64,000 nt of DNA from JAWLBM01 sp041687675. GTDB lineage: Bacteria; Pseudomonadota; Alphaproteobacteria; Rhizobiales; Pleomorphomonadaceae. The first letter of the stretch is position 1. Every line of letters begins with the position of its first letter. Below the pieces are notes generated by a model. That model worked only from the letters and a program-made list of their open reading frames with translations. It searched no databases and had not been told where the DNA came from. Of the stretch, positions 45,870 through 54,958 are shown in pieces. Where the stretch lies: contig JAWLBM010000021.1 in assembly GCA_041687675.1 (NCBI GenBank), forward strand, positions 16,250 through 80,249, in the 5' to 3' direction. The translations under genes were made by a program, and so were the position numbers.

Positions 45870-47922
45870 AACACTCAAGCACTTCCTTGCAGAACTGGTT
45901 CACGACGTCGCTGTCACCGCGTCGGCCGAGGGCGAGTTCACGGAGGACGTTCTCTTCCGGAAAATGTGCGACCACCTTGTGGCTGCTGGCGAGTTGGAAA
46001 CCCATGAACGGACCGGCTATGCTGATCGTGGGATCCGTATCGACGGGCATGGTGGCAATCCGGACGAGGCCGAGGGAAATCTCTCGCTCATCATCCTCGA
46101 CTTCAATCAGTCCAATGAAGTCATCACATTGACCAGGACCGATATGGAGGCCGCCTTCAATCGCCTTGTCAACTTCATGAAGAAGGCGCGCGACCCCGAT
46201 TTCCGGAACTCACTGGCCGAGGGTTCTCCCGGCTTCGATGCCGCCTTGCATGTGGGCTCGATGTGGGCCCGCTCCCGAAGGGTCAAGCTGATCCTTATCA
46301 GTAACAGGAAGTTGAGCGCGCGTGTCGATGGAAGGGATGCCGTCGAGATAGATGGGAAGACCGTCACCTACTCCGTTTGGGACCTTGAGCGCCTGTGGAA
46401 ATATGTGTCCTCGGGCCGCGAGCGTGAGGACATGGAGTTGGATCTCGATGAGTTCGGGGGAGCAATCCCTGCGCTGCCGGCGCATCTGCGAACAGGTGAT
46501 TATGAGGCATTCCTCTGCGTCGTTCCGGGTGCTCAGATCGCCCGGATATACGACCGTTGGGGCTCCCGCCTGCTCGAACAGAATGTCCGCAGCTTCCTTC
46601 AGCTGAAAGGGAAGGTCAATCAGGGCATGGCAAGGACGATCAAGGAGACGCCCGAGATGTTCTTTGCCTACAACAACGGGATCACGGCCACGGCCGAAGG
46701 TGTGACGCTGACCGAAGATCGAATGGGTATCAGCCGCATCCGCAATCTCCAGATCGTCAACGGCGGGCAGACAACTGCTTCGCTTCACCTTCAGAAGTCG
46801 AAGGGCGAGGGCTTGGACAGTGTCTTCGTCCAGATGAAGCTCTCGATCGTGAAGCCCGAGCGGGCGGAGGAAGTGGTTCCACGAATATCGGAGTATGCAA
46901 ATACACAGAACAAGGTGAATGCCGCTGACTTCTTTGCCAATCACCCGTTCCATGTCGAGCTTGAAAAGCTATCCCGTCGTATCCTCGCACCTCGTGTTGA
47001 AGGCGCTCTTACGGAGACCCGTTGGTTCTATGAGCGTTCTCGAGGCCAGTACCAAAACGAACGGGCCAGAAAGGCCGGAACAGCGCAAAAAAAGTTCGAT
47101 GCCGAGTGGCCGAAGACACAGCTGATTACCAAAACGGACCTTGCGAAGTTCCTGAACCTCTGGCCGGGAAATTTCGGTCGGATCGATCCATGCTCGGTCT
47201 GCCGCGGTGCGCAGAAGACATTCTCCGACTTTGCCACGACCGTGAGTGCGAAGTGGGGAGACGCCTCCCTAGCGTACGTGAACGACGACTTCTTCCGGGA
47301 ATGCATCGCCAAGGCCATAATTTTCCGGGAAACGGAGAAGATTGTCACCAACAGGCCTTGGTACCAGAGTGGGTATCGTGCCCAGGTCGTCGCGCACGCA
47401 TTGGGCAAGCTTGCTTGGGACATCCAGCAGAAGCAGGACAGCCTGAATTACGGTGCAGTCTGGGACAGACAGGCGGTCCCCCCAGCCTTGCATGAGGCCA
47501 TCGTCGAGTCGGTCGACGCCGTCAGGGAGGTCATCATCAGACCGATCCAGCTGGGCCAGAACATCACCGAATGGGCGAAGGTCACGGCGTGCTGGCAGCG
47601 GGTCCAGGCACTCGAAGTCGCATGGCCCGACGATCTTTCCGAATTGCTCCGATCGGTCGCGGACGCGAAGGCTGCCAGGAAAGGCGCGGCGAAGGCGAAG
47701 AAGACCATGGACGCGACACAGGCAGCAATCGATGTGGTCAAGCTTGGGAAGGAGCATTGGCTGAGGCTTCTGCAATGGCCGGGCTCAAAAAAGGTGATTG
47801 GCCCAAAGGATCTCTCGATCGTGATACTCGCAGCTCAGGGCAAGACCCTGTCGGACAAGCAGGGTGTCTCGGCAATGGAAGCTCTGGAGAAGGCTGTCGA
47901 AGCAGGGTTTCCGTCAGGCTGA
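45862..47922 (+). CDS. AIPR (abortive infection phage resistance) family protein
   Basis: The product is 686 aa. EMFFAYNNGITATAEGV and LQIVNGGQTTASLH are the AIPR signature blocks. YANTQNKVNAADFFANHPFH and TRWFYERSRGQYQNE continue the family pattern. AIPR proteins act with the GHKL, Z1 and PD-(D/E)XK proteins in MZA systems and resemble AbiGII/AIPR phage-resistance factors; the mechanism is not settled. It is the last gene of the four-gene operon. The following 460 bp hold no gene, only a SWIM-finger fragment. Confidence 0.9.
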   Translation: MAETLKHFLAELVHDVAVTASAEGEFTEDVLFRKMCDHLVAAGELETHERTGYADRGIRIDGHGGNPDEAEGNLSLIILDFNQSNEVITLTRTDMEAAFNRLVNFMKKARDPDFRNSLAEGSPGFDAALHVGSMWARSRRVKLILISNRKLSARVDGRDAVEIDGKTVTYSVWDLERLWKYVSSGREREDMELDLDEFGGAIPALPAHLRTGDYEAFLCVVPGAQIARIYDRWGSRLLEQNVRSFLQLKGKVNQGMARTIKETPEMFFAYNNGITATAEGVTLTEDRMGISRIRNLQIVNGGQTTASLHLQKSKGEGLDSVFVQMKLSIVKPERAEEVVPRISEYANTQNKVNAADFFANHPFHVELEKLSRRILAPRVEGALTETRWFYERSRGQYQNERARKAGTAQKKFDAEWPKTQLITKTDLAKFLNLWPGNFGRIDPCSVCRGAQKTFSDFATTVSAKWGDASLAYVNDDFFRECIAKAIIFRETEKIVTNRPWYQSGYRAQVVAHALGKLAWDIQQKQDSLNYGAVWDRQAVPPALHEAIVESVDAVREVIIRPIQLGQNITEWAKVTACWQRVQALEVAWPDDLSELLRSVADAKAARKGAAKAKKTMDATQAAIDVVKLGKEHWLRLLQWPGSKKVIGPKDLSIVILAAQGKTLSDKQGVSAMEALEKAVEAGFPSG

Positions 47923-47984
47923 GCTTGGGGGACTATTGGACTTCCTCGCTCTAAACCCCGGTCGGGACTCGACGCCAGCAGGGA

Positions 47985-48047
47985 CCCGGGTTCGAGGAGT
48001 GCACCTGCAAGGGCTTCGAGTGCGGGGAAGCTGCAGGGATGTGCAGG
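47985..48047 (+). pseudogene. fragment resembling the SNF2/SWIM 3' end
   Basis: GGGACCCGGGTTCGAGGAG followed by TGCACCTGCAAGGGCTTCGA is close to the 3' end of the SNF2 gene (about 40395-40465). It reads ECTCKGFECGEAAGMC against ECTCRGFEFRGNCKH there. The rest of the gap 47923-48383 shows no gene. Having related SWIM tails on both sides of the MZA operon suggests that the operon was placed next to, or between parts of, duplicated helicase genes. Confidence 0.55.
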
Positions 48048-48383
48048 TAATGCGGAAGAGAGAAGGGCCGTAATGGAACGATATCAACGCACCCGGACCA
48101 TACTGGAGATCGACCGAGTTTCAAATAAGAAAACCTTCTGTCGAGCTTCGCCGCATAAGCGACCGCCTACCTTGTCGACACTGAAATTACTTCGCCCGCG
48201 CTCCACATCGCGCTGCAATGCTCCGGCCCAATCGCAGGGCGATTGTTGTGCCAGCGGGGGATAAGCTCCCCAGACTCAGCCCGTCGCGTCGAGATCTGAT
48301 ATAAATACGAGACGGCGTTCGTTCCCGTCTTGTTCTGCACACGCGAATCGGGTTCGATATCGGTGTTCTAAGGAGTGGCCGCA

Positions 48384-49538
48384 GTGAACGAGATGTCCGC
48401 CCATCCGCGTGCCTGGACGCCGACCGGTGACCGGCCAAGCGAAAATGCCGACTTCAGCTTCATCGATCTCTTTGCTGGAATCGGAGGGCTCAGACGAGGT
48501 TTCGAGAGCATTCGTCGGGAAAATCGCTATCTCGTTGGTGAGTGCGTCCTGACCTGCGAGTGGGACCGCTACAGCCGAATGACCTACTCCGCGAACTTTG
48601 GCGTGCCCGAGGAATACATAAAGGGCGATATCCGCCTGCTTGAAGCGGCCGACATTCCCGACCACGATCTCCTGCTGGCGGGTTTCCCGTGTCAGCCCTT
48701 CTCCATCGCGGGGGTCTCCAAGAAGAACGCCCTGAACCGACCGCACGGGTTCGCCTGCGAGACGCAGGGCACGCTGTTTCACGACGTGAGGCGGATCCTC
48801 GAAGCGCGGAGACCTGCGGCCTTCGTGCTGGAGAACGTCAAGAACTTGCTCAACCATGACCGGGGTCGAACCTTCGCGGTAATCAAAGAGACGCTGGACG
48901 GGTTGGACTACGACTGGAAGCCCATCGTGATCGACGCGAAGGCGTGGGTTCCCCAACACCGCGAGCGTGTGTTCATGGTGGGCTTCAGGAGAGACCTCGG
49001 TCTCGACCCGTTCAATTTCGATGGTTTCACACCCCCTCCGCTTCCGAAGTGGCCTCGCCTTGAGAAGGTGCTTCACCGCAAGGGCGAGCCGGTCGACCTG
49101 CGTTACACCAACCGGGACGGAACGGCGCTCGATCGCTACACGCTGACCGACCACCTTTGGAATTACCTTCAGGCCTATGCGGAGAAGCATCGGCGCAAGG
49201 GCAACGGGTTCGGGTTTGGGCTCGTCAGCCCCTGCGACATCACCCGCACGCTCTCGGCGCGCTACTATAAAGACGGGTCCGAGATCCTCGTCGACCAGGG
49301 GCCAGGACGCCCGCCACGGCGTCTGACGCCGCGTGAATGCGCCGGCCTCATGGGCTTCGACGACGACCACCGGCGGATGGTCATCCCCGCCAAGGTGTCC
49401 GACACGCAGGCCTATCGCCAGTTCGGTAACTCCGTTGTCGTGCCGGTCGTCAAAGCGGTCGCTGAGTACATGGAGCCGTGGCTCCGCGCGGCGATCGCGA
49501 AGAAAGTTCGCGAGTCGGTGCTCGCCGCTGTTGGCTGA
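48384..49538 (+). CDS. DNA (cytosine-5-)-methyltransferase
   Basis: The product is 384 aa. FIDLFAGIGGLRRGFE (SAM-binding motif I), LLAGFPCQPFSIAG (catalytic PCQ, motif IV), FVLENVKNLL (motif VI, ENV) and PQHRERVFMVGF (motif VIII) are intact. TPRECAGLMGF and YRQFGNSVVVPVV are motifs IX-X. Start GTG 48384 lies 8 bases after AGGAG. The target-recognition region lies between VIII and IX and does not identify the site. A linked Vsr gene hints at a CCWGG- or related T:G-prone context. Host protection for the downstream module is the likely role. Confidence 0.95.
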   Translation: MNEMSAHPRAWTPTGDRPSENADFSFIDLFAGIGGLRRGFESIRRENRYLVGECVLTCEWDRYSRMTYSANFGVPEEYIKGDIRLLEAADIPDHDLLLAGFPCQPFSIAGVSKKNALNRPHGFACETQGTLFHDVRRILEARRPAAFVLENVKNLLNHDRGRTFAVIKETLDGLDYDWKPIVIDAKAWVPQHRERVFMVGFRRDLGLDPFNFDGFTPPPLPKWPRLEKVLHRKGEPVDLRYTNRDGTALDRYTLTDHLWNYLQAYAEKHRRKGNGFGFGLVSPCDITRTLSARYYKDGSEILVDQGPGRPPRRLTPRECAGLMGFDDDHRRMVIPAKVSDTQAYRQFGNSVVVPVVKAVAEYMEPWLRAAIAKKVRESVLAAVG

Positions 49539-50028
49539 CGGGGGACGAACCGCGCGCGGCCTGCGGATGGCGGCGGTCCGCACGAAAGGCACGGAGCTCG
49601 AGCTGAAAGTCAGGGCTGCGCTCGACGATATCGGCCGGCCATTCGCGACGAACCGGCGCAATCTGCCGGGATCGCCCGACATTGTGGTCGAGACGGCTCG
49701 CGCCGTGATCTTCGTGCACGGGTGCTACTGGCACCGTCACGACTGTCCGATCACTAACCGTCCGAAGACCTCTGCGGGCACCGACTGGGACGCCAAGTTT
49801 GAGGCTAACCTGCGTCGGGATCGCCGCAACCGTGCGGACCTCCTCGCCGCCGGCTGGCGGGTTCTCACCGTCTGGGGCTGTGCCTTGAAGAGTCGTGCAC
49901 GCCTGACGCAAGATGAGCTGCGAAACGCCCTGCGGTTCTGGCTTGATTCGGACCTCGCTGAAGGCGTGATCCAGGGCAAATGGAAGGGGCACGACGATGC
50001 CGGTGATCGACCTCCCGGACTGGCTTGA
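49531..50028 (+). CDS. vsr: very short patch repair endonuclease (Vsr)
   Basis: The product is 165 aa from TTG 49531, overlapping the Dcm stop by 8 bp. The opening MADGGRTARGLRMAAVRTKG aligns with the family N-terminus, so TTG 49531 is preferred to ATG 49567. SPDIVVETARAVIFVHGCYW, then HRHDCPITNRP, carries the catalytic Asp and the Zn-binding His and Cys. NLRRDRRNRADLLAAGWRVL and TVWGCALKS complete it; the usual WEC is WGC here. Vsr nicks 5' of the mismatched T in T:G pairs created by 5-methylcytosine deamination. Confidence 0.93.
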   Translation: MADGGRTARGLRMAAVRTKGTELELKVRAALDDIGRPFATNRRNLPGSPDIVVETARAVIFVHGCYWHRHDCPITNRPKTSAGTDWDAKFEANLRRDRRNRADLLAAGWRVLTVWGCALKSRARLTQDELRNALRFWLDSDLAEGVIQGKWKGHDDAGDRPPGLA

Positions 50029-50202
50029 CCACAATCTCGCCCCCGAGCGGGTCGTCTTCTTCAAGCGGCTGTCAGGCAACGACACCCTCGCAAACGGGTC
50101 CATCAGGCCGGTCCCTACATTACGAAGAAGGTTCTCGCACAACCGTATGACGCAATTTCCAAGTCTGGCACGAGTAAGCTGAGCTGGTACAAAAATGAGT
50201 GA
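49997..50202 (+). pseudogene. frameshifted EcoRII-N-like (B3-type DNA-binding) gene fragment
   Basis: The frame from ATG 49997 reads MPVIDLPDWLDHNLAPERVV, then FFKRLSGNDTLANGS. After an apparent loss of one base near 50098 the similarity continues in the next frame as HQAGPYITKKVLAQPYDA, then ISKSGTSKLSWYKNE and a stop at 50202. LSGNDTLANG(S)HQAG-YI matches the LTANDTGGTGAHQAGIHIPK of the intact EcoRII-N protein at 54524. The full domain and any nuclease are missing, so this is a broken front end of an EcoRII-type endonuclease. It overlaps the vsr 3' end by 32 bp. Confidence 0.75.
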
Positions 50203-50247
50203 ACCCGGCCTCACTTGCGGGCGGGTGACAAAGGGGGAGCCGGTGAA

Positions 50248-51882
50248 TTGAACGAACTGATCAACCAACCTGATGCGCCGCGCCTTATTTACGGACTCCG
50301 GGACACGGGCTACAGTTTCAACACTGCGGCTGCCGACATAATCGATAATTCCATTGCTGCCGGGGCCACGGAAGTTAACGTCAGAATCGAGCTAGCCGAG
50401 GACGGTCGCAAGTTCGTGTTTTTCGGTGACAATGGCGCCGGCATGAACGACGCTGCACTGTTTTCGGCGATGCGCTACGGTGCTCCGGCCCGCGCTAATC
50501 TTGCGAGTCTCGGCAAATTCGGCTTGGGTTTGAAAACTGCCTCGAGCTCGGTCTGTCTCAAGTTCACGGTGATCTCGCGCACCGTGCCCAGTGGCGACTT
50601 CGCAAAGCTCGCTTGGGACCTAGAGCACGTCGAGGAGCAGAATCAGTGGGAGATGCTGCGCGAGCCGATGACTGCCGATGATTATGAGCTGTTCGAGGAA
50701 CTCTGCGGCGAGAAGGGAACGCTCGTCATCTGGTCGAAGTGTGACCGGCTCCTTTCGAAGGAATATGACGATCCAGGCGGGGCACGCGAGCAGGCCGCGA
50801 TCCGTAGGCTGGGCGAGCGCCTCATCGAGCACATCGCCCTGACCTACCACCGGTTTCTCAATGTCGGCGATGATCGCGAGCGCAATGTCTCGATCTCGGT
50901 GAACGGCCAGCCGGTCAGTCCCTGGAACCCGTTCTATCCCGAGAAATCGGAACAGGTACTCTCGGTCAAGCAGCAGCAGCTAGAAATCGAACTCGAGGAC
51001 GGCACTGTCGAGACGGCACACATCAAGGCGTGGATCTTGCCGCACCGCCGGGAACTGACCAAGGAAGAGCAGAAGATCGCAAACATTACAAATCGCGGTC
51101 AGGGCTTCTACATTCATCGCGAGGGACGTGTCATCCAGCAGGGCGGATGGCTTGGCGTCTTCGGCGTCATCGAGCCGCATTATTCGCTTCTCAGGGTCGA
51201 GTTCGACTTTAGCCACAAGCTCGATGAGGCGTTTAAGGTCGACGTGAAGAAGTCGAAGATCCTTTTTGATCCCGCGCTCGAAGAAGCGCTAAGGACGCTT
51301 CTCCAACCAACTTATCGCGAGGCGGGCAACCGCTACCGCCGGACTGAGCGCAGGGTAGCAGTCGAACGCGGCGTGGATCATGACAGCGCGAATAAGGTGA
51401 TCGGCAACACGCCAGCGACTGCGAAGCCGAGCGTCGTATCCGCTGACCCCGCACAGAAAACCGCGACCGTCTCAAACAATCGCGGATCCGGCATCAAGCT
51501 TCGAGTTCCCGTCGACACCAATGTCCGGCCCGGCAACATCCATGTGGAGGCGGTAGAGACCATCACCTCGGGCGATCTTTGGGAGCCGGCAATGCGCAGC
51601 GACGGAGAAGTCGGCTTTGTTGCAGGCGTCCGGATAAACAAGCACCACGACTTCTATCTCAAGATCTACCAACGAGCAGCGACCAGCGGCTATGCGGTCG
51701 AGGGTATGGACCTGCTGCTTTGGGCGTTCGCGGTCGCAGAGCACAACAATGTCAACGAGGAGCTCGAGCCGATTTTCGAGGATATTCGTAACGAGATCTC
51801 GACCAATATTAAAAAGCTTTTGCGCGAAGTTCCGCTGCCCGACGAGAGCGACCTGAACGGCGGCGAAGACGACGAGGACTGA
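50248..51882 (+). CDS. GHKL (MutL/MORC-like) ATPase, second paralogue
   Basis: The product is 544 aa. LRDTGYSFNTAAADIIDNSI, FFGDNGAGMNDAALFSAMRY and SLGKFGLGLKTASSSVCLKF are the N, G1 and G2 boxes. An S5-like domain with VKKSKILFDP follows, then a C-terminal extension of ~150 aa absent from the first paralogue, ending in an acidic tail. TTG 50248, with GGGGGAG before it, is chosen; TTG 50215 is also in frame. It is the first gene of a five-gene coupled operon, with the HNH gene starting 1 bp after its stop. It probably acts as an ATP-driven clamp that loads the nuclease and helicase on foreign DNA. Confidence 0.87.
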   Translation: MNELINQPDAPRLIYGLRDTGYSFNTAAADIIDNSIAAGATEVNVRIELAEDGRKFVFFGDNGAGMNDAALFSAMRYGAPARANLASLGKFGLGLKTASSSVCLKFTVISRTVPSGDFAKLAWDLEHVEEQNQWEMLREPMTADDYELFEELCGEKGTLVIWSKCDRLLSKEYDDPGGAREQAAIRRLGERLIEHIALTYHRFLNVGDDRERNVSISVNGQPVSPWNPFYPEKSEQVLSVKQQQLEIELEDGTVETAHIKAWILPHRRELTKEEQKIANITNRGQGFYIHREGRVIQQGGWLGVFGVIEPHYSLLRVEFDFSHKLDEAFKVDVKKSKILFDPALEEALRTLLQPTYREAGNRYRRTERRVAVERGVDHDSANKVIGNTPATAKPSVVSADPAQKTATVSNNRGSGIKLRVPVDTNVRPGNIHVEAVETITSGDLWEPAMRSDGEVGFVAGVRINKHHDFYLKIYQRAATSGYAVEGMDLLLWAFAVAEHNNVNEELEPIFEDIRNEISTNIKKLLREVPLPDESDLNGGEDDED

Positions 51883-51883
51883 A

Positions 51884-52702
51884 ATGCTGGCGGCGAAGCA
51901 GTCGCTCATCCTGCGCGAGGTCGAGGAAGGGACCGGGGCAGCGATCGGTCTTGAGGAGGATCGCTCCGGTATGCAGACCGGACTGCGCCTCTGGTTCTCG
52001 GATCTACCTCGCTCGCACAGTCCGATCGTTACCCTGCGGCCTGCGGGCCTGAGGCGGTTCCAGGCGACGCTCACGTTCGGGAATTTTGCGGCGGACACCA
52101 TCGGTCAGATAAACCGCGCCGATGCCGAGGAGATTCAGTTGGCCCGCGCGCTTATCGCCTCTGTCGCCAAGAGCGCCACCATCCGGTTCGCGGACGGCCA
52201 GTCGCTCGACGACTGGCGCATCCCTGATAGGGGCTTCTCGCTGACCGCCGAAAAGCGCAACATCACCGAGCGCTTCGAGGACGATGCGCTCGCGGCCACG
52301 TGTCGCGAGCTTGTTATTCCGATCCTTGCCGCGATGGCCGAACTTTATGGCTACGATCCGATCGAGGAGCCGGTCGGTCCGGCAGGCGAGATCGAAGGCG
52401 AACTATCAGCATCGGTCATCAGACGGCGCGAGCGGAATCCGCGAAACCGCCTGCTCGCCCTGCGGATTCATGGCGAACTGTGCAAAATCTGTGGCTTCGA
52501 CCCGGCACGCCAGTTTCCTGTTCTCCGCTCAATCATCGAGGTTCACCACATCCAGCCATTATCGTCGCTAGGCGCGCCGCGCGCCTATGATCCGTCAGTA
52601 GATCTGATCCCTCTCTGCCCCAACTGCCATCGCGCCGCCCACACTAGGCGCCCGCTCCCGTGGAGCCCCACAGAGCTTCGGGCAATGCTGCATCATGACT
52701 GA
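51884..52702 (+). CDS. HNH endonuclease
   Basis: The product is 272 aa. The C-terminal ~80 residues carry CKICGFDP, IEVHHIQPLSSL and DLIPLCPNCHRAAH, a complete zinc-stabilised HNH ββα-metal site with paired CxxC. The N-terminal ~190 residues are unrecognised (RLWFSDLPRSHSPIVTLRPA) and may bind modified or unmodified DNA. It overlaps the SNF2 gene by 8 bp. It is the only intact nuclease in this operon. Confidence 0.88.
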   Translation: MLAAKQSLILREVEEGTGAAIGLEEDRSGMQTGLRLWFSDLPRSHSPIVTLRPAGLRRFQATLTFGNFAADTIGQINRADAEEIQLARALIASVAKSATIRFADGQSLDDWRIPDRGFSLTAEKRNITERFEDDALAATCRELVIPILAAMAELYGYDPIEEPVGPAGEIEGELSASVIRRRERNPRNRLLALRIHGELCKICGFDPARQFPVLRSIIEVHHIQPLSSLGAPRAYDPSVDLIPLCPNCHRAAHTRRPLPWSPTELRAMLHHD

Positions 52703-54527
52703 CCTCCCTCAAGACCTTCCGGCCGACTTCAGGCAACTTGTGCTGCATCCACCAGCTGGTAGGGAGGTATCCAGCCGGCTCGTGGAAGCGGAAATACGGG
52801 TTCGCCGTGATGGCGGACGCTTCGTCGCAGTGCTCGCCGGAACGCGAAAAGTTCGGGGTGAGAAGGCCATTTGGTACGTTTCCGGGGGTGATCGCAACTG
52901 GGTCGATGACGGCGCAGTGATCCGTCCGCTCCCCCGCGACGCCCCGCAAATTATGCAAAAAATGCTTGGTGATGCGGACGCTCAGAATCTGGCGTTCGCC
53001 GACGTCATTCGTCTCTTGCGGATCGAGAAACCGGAAATTCCAGTCTCGGCAGATTCGGATGTTTTTCAGCCGGCCGGCAGGGCAGCGGCAGAGCTGACGG
53101 CCGCAGATCCTGTTCCGGGCCTCAACGCAACCCTTTTCCCCTACCAAGCTCATGGGGTCGAATGGATGGGTCGAACGATCCGTCACACCGGGGGAGTTAT
53201 TCTTGCGGACGAGATGGGTCTCGGAAAGACGATCCAGATCATTGCGCTGTTGCTCATTGACAAGCCGTCCAATGACGAGCCGGCGCTCATAATTTGTCCG
53301 ACGAGCCTGATCGCGAACTGGCGCAAGGAAATCCTGAATTTCGGTCCCGAGCTGTCGGTTCTCATCCACCGCGGATCGCACCGTGCGGGCACCACTAGCG
53401 GGCTGCAGCGCGCGCAGATTGTCCTAGCTACCTACGATACTGTCGTCAACGACATTGCAATTTTCTCCGGCATGAAGTGGAGCTGGCTTATTTGTGATGA
53501 GGCCCAGGCGCTCAAGAATCCCAATTCCACACGACGCAAGGCAATCGCCACTATACCGCGGCGGCGAACGATACCGATGACCGGCACGCCGGTGGAAACT
53601 TCCCTGCTTAACCTCTGGTCCTTGGCCGACCTAGCCATTCCCGGGCTGCTCGGGAGCCAAGCCGCCTTCGAGGCACAGTTTCGTGATACGGAAGACTCCG
53701 CGCGGCAGCTCGCGCAGTTTACAGACCCGGTCGTTCTGTGCCGCAAGGTGCGAGAGGTAGCGGGAGACCTTCCGGAGCGGATCGACATCGACGTGCCGCT
53801 CGAGCTCGGCGATAGCCTGTCGATACTTTACGACGGAGTGCTTGCCGACACGCTTCAGAAATACTCGGTGGCCGGTGCACTGGTCGCGACCGGTCAGCTC
53901 CAGCTGTTTTGTGCCCATCCGTGGCTGCAGGGAAATGATGGACAAGCGGATGGAAATGACGACGCATCGTGCCTCAGAAGGCCGGGACTACCACTTGTCA
54001 CTCCGAAGATCGAGCGGACACTCGCCATCCTCGAGGAAGCATTTCGCTCGGGTCAGAAGGTACTGGTATTCGCCGCCTTCAACCGCTGTGGTGACATCAT
54101 CCGCGAGGCCGCTGCGGATCATCTCCCCGCCGCGTTTTGGGATGCAATCAATGGATCAACACCGCAGGAAGAACGACAGTCGGTCGTAGACGCATTCACC
54201 GCGTATTCGGGACCAGCCTGCCTCTTTCTCAATCCGAAAGCCGCAGGCGCGGGACTCAATATCACGGCGGCGAACGTTGTAATCCATTATACCCAAGCTT
54301 GGAACCCTGCGCTCGAGGCGCAGGCGAGCGCCCGCGCGCATCGTCGCGGCCAAACCGAGCCAGTACGCATCTACCGGCTGTTCTACGAGAACACTGTCGA
54401 GCGGGTGATGATCGAACGTTCAGCATGGCGGCGCGAAATGGGTAACGAGGCAGTACCGGTCTCGACGCGCGACGCCCACGATCTGCAGCGCGCCCTCACA
54501 ATACGACCGGGAAGGGATGGGCAATGA
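52695..54527 (+). CDS. SNF2-family DEAD/DEAH helicase of the EcoRII-N/GHKL operon
   Basis: The product is 610 aa. LADEMGLGKTIQIIALLLID is Walker A, WLICDEAQALKNP is the DEAQ box and IPMTGTPVETSL is motif III. NPKAAGAGLNITAANVVIHY and ASARAHRRGQTEPVRIYRLF form the second lobe. The N-terminal ~130 residues are unrecognised. Unlike the helicase at 38857 it has no SWIM finger. It overlaps the HNH gene by 8 bp and the EcoRII-N gene by 4. It probably translocates on duplex DNA for the HNH nuclease. Confidence 0.9.
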   Translation: MTDLPQDLPADFRQLVLHPPAGREVSSRLVEAEIRVRRDGGRFVAVLAGTRKVRGEKAIWYVSGGDRNWVDDGAVIRPLPRDAPQIMQKMLGDADAQNLAFADVIRLLRIEKPEIPVSADSDVFQPAGRAAAELTAADPVPGLNATLFPYQAHGVEWMGRTIRHTGGVILADEMGLGKTIQIIALLLIDKPSNDEPALIICPTSLIANWRKEILNFGPELSVLIHRGSHRAGTTSGLQRAQIVLATYDTVVNDIAIFSGMKWSWLICDEAQALKNPNSTRRKAIATIPRRRTIPMTGTPVETSLLNLWSLADLAIPGLLGSQAAFEAQFRDTEDSARQLAQFTDPVVLCRKVREVAGDLPERIDIDVPLELGDSLSILYDGVLADTLQKYSVAGALVATGQLQLFCAHPWLQGNDGQADGNDDASCLRRPGLPLVTPKIERTLAILEEAFRSGQKVLVFAAFNRCGDIIREAAADHLPAAFWDAINGSTPQEERQSVVDAFTAYSGPACLFLNPKAAGAGLNITAANVVIHYTQAWNPALEAQASARAHRRGQTEPVRIYRLFYENTVERVMIERSAWRREMGNEAVPVSTRDAHDLQRALTIRPGRDGQ

Positions 54528-54958
54528 CTATCCAGACCTATGAGAAGGAGCTCACCGCCAACGATACTGGCGGAACGGGTGCCCACCAAGCAGGAATTCA
54601 CATTCCCAAGTCGCAGACTGACCTGCTCTTGCTCCTTCCTCACTTGGACTCCTCCACAAAGAATCCCGACGCTTGGATCGAGATGAAAGATCTCGCGGGT
54701 AACGTTTGGCGCTTCCGCTACATTCACTATAACAACGGTCTGCATGACTTAGGTGGTACTCGGGACGAGTTCCGTATCACACGTATGACCGGCTTCTTCC
54801 GATCGGTGGGGGCGACGGCGGGAGACACGCTCGTCCTGTCAGGCAAGCCTGGCACTTGGCGCTACGAGATCTCGGTTCGGAAAGCCGGGGAAGTGCCGGG
54901 AGCCGAGCCGTCGGAACCGCGTCGCGTTCGTCTGCGCGGCTGGCAGCGTGTCTATTGA
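54524..54958 (+). CDS. stand-alone EcoRII-N (B3-like) DNA-binding protein
   Basis: The product is 144 aa. KELTANDTGGTGAHQAGIHI is the core of the EcoRII N-terminal effector-binding domain, and WRFRYIHYNNGLHDLGGTRD and GDTLVLSGKPGTWRYEI complete its barrel. EcoRII uses this domain for allosteric recognition of a second target site. Here it is separated from any catalytic domain, which makes it a likely specificity subunit for the HNH/SNF2 complex. It ends in RVRLRGWQRVY, nearly the same tail as the next protein (RIRLQGFRRVY). It overlaps its neighbours by 4 and 11 bp. Confidence 0.85.
   Translation: MTIQTYEKELTANDTGGTGAHQAGIHIPKSQTDLLLLLPHLDSSTKNPDAWIEMKDLAGNVWRFRYIHYNNGLHDLGGTRDEFRITRMTGFFRSVGATAGDTLVLSGKPGTWRYEISVRKAGEVPGAEPSEPRRVRLRGWQRVY

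Noticed and set aside
49997..50182. 61-aa frame as an intact small gene
   Set aside because: Its second half loses EcoRII-N similarity, which resumes in another frame, so it is better described as a frameshifted fragment.
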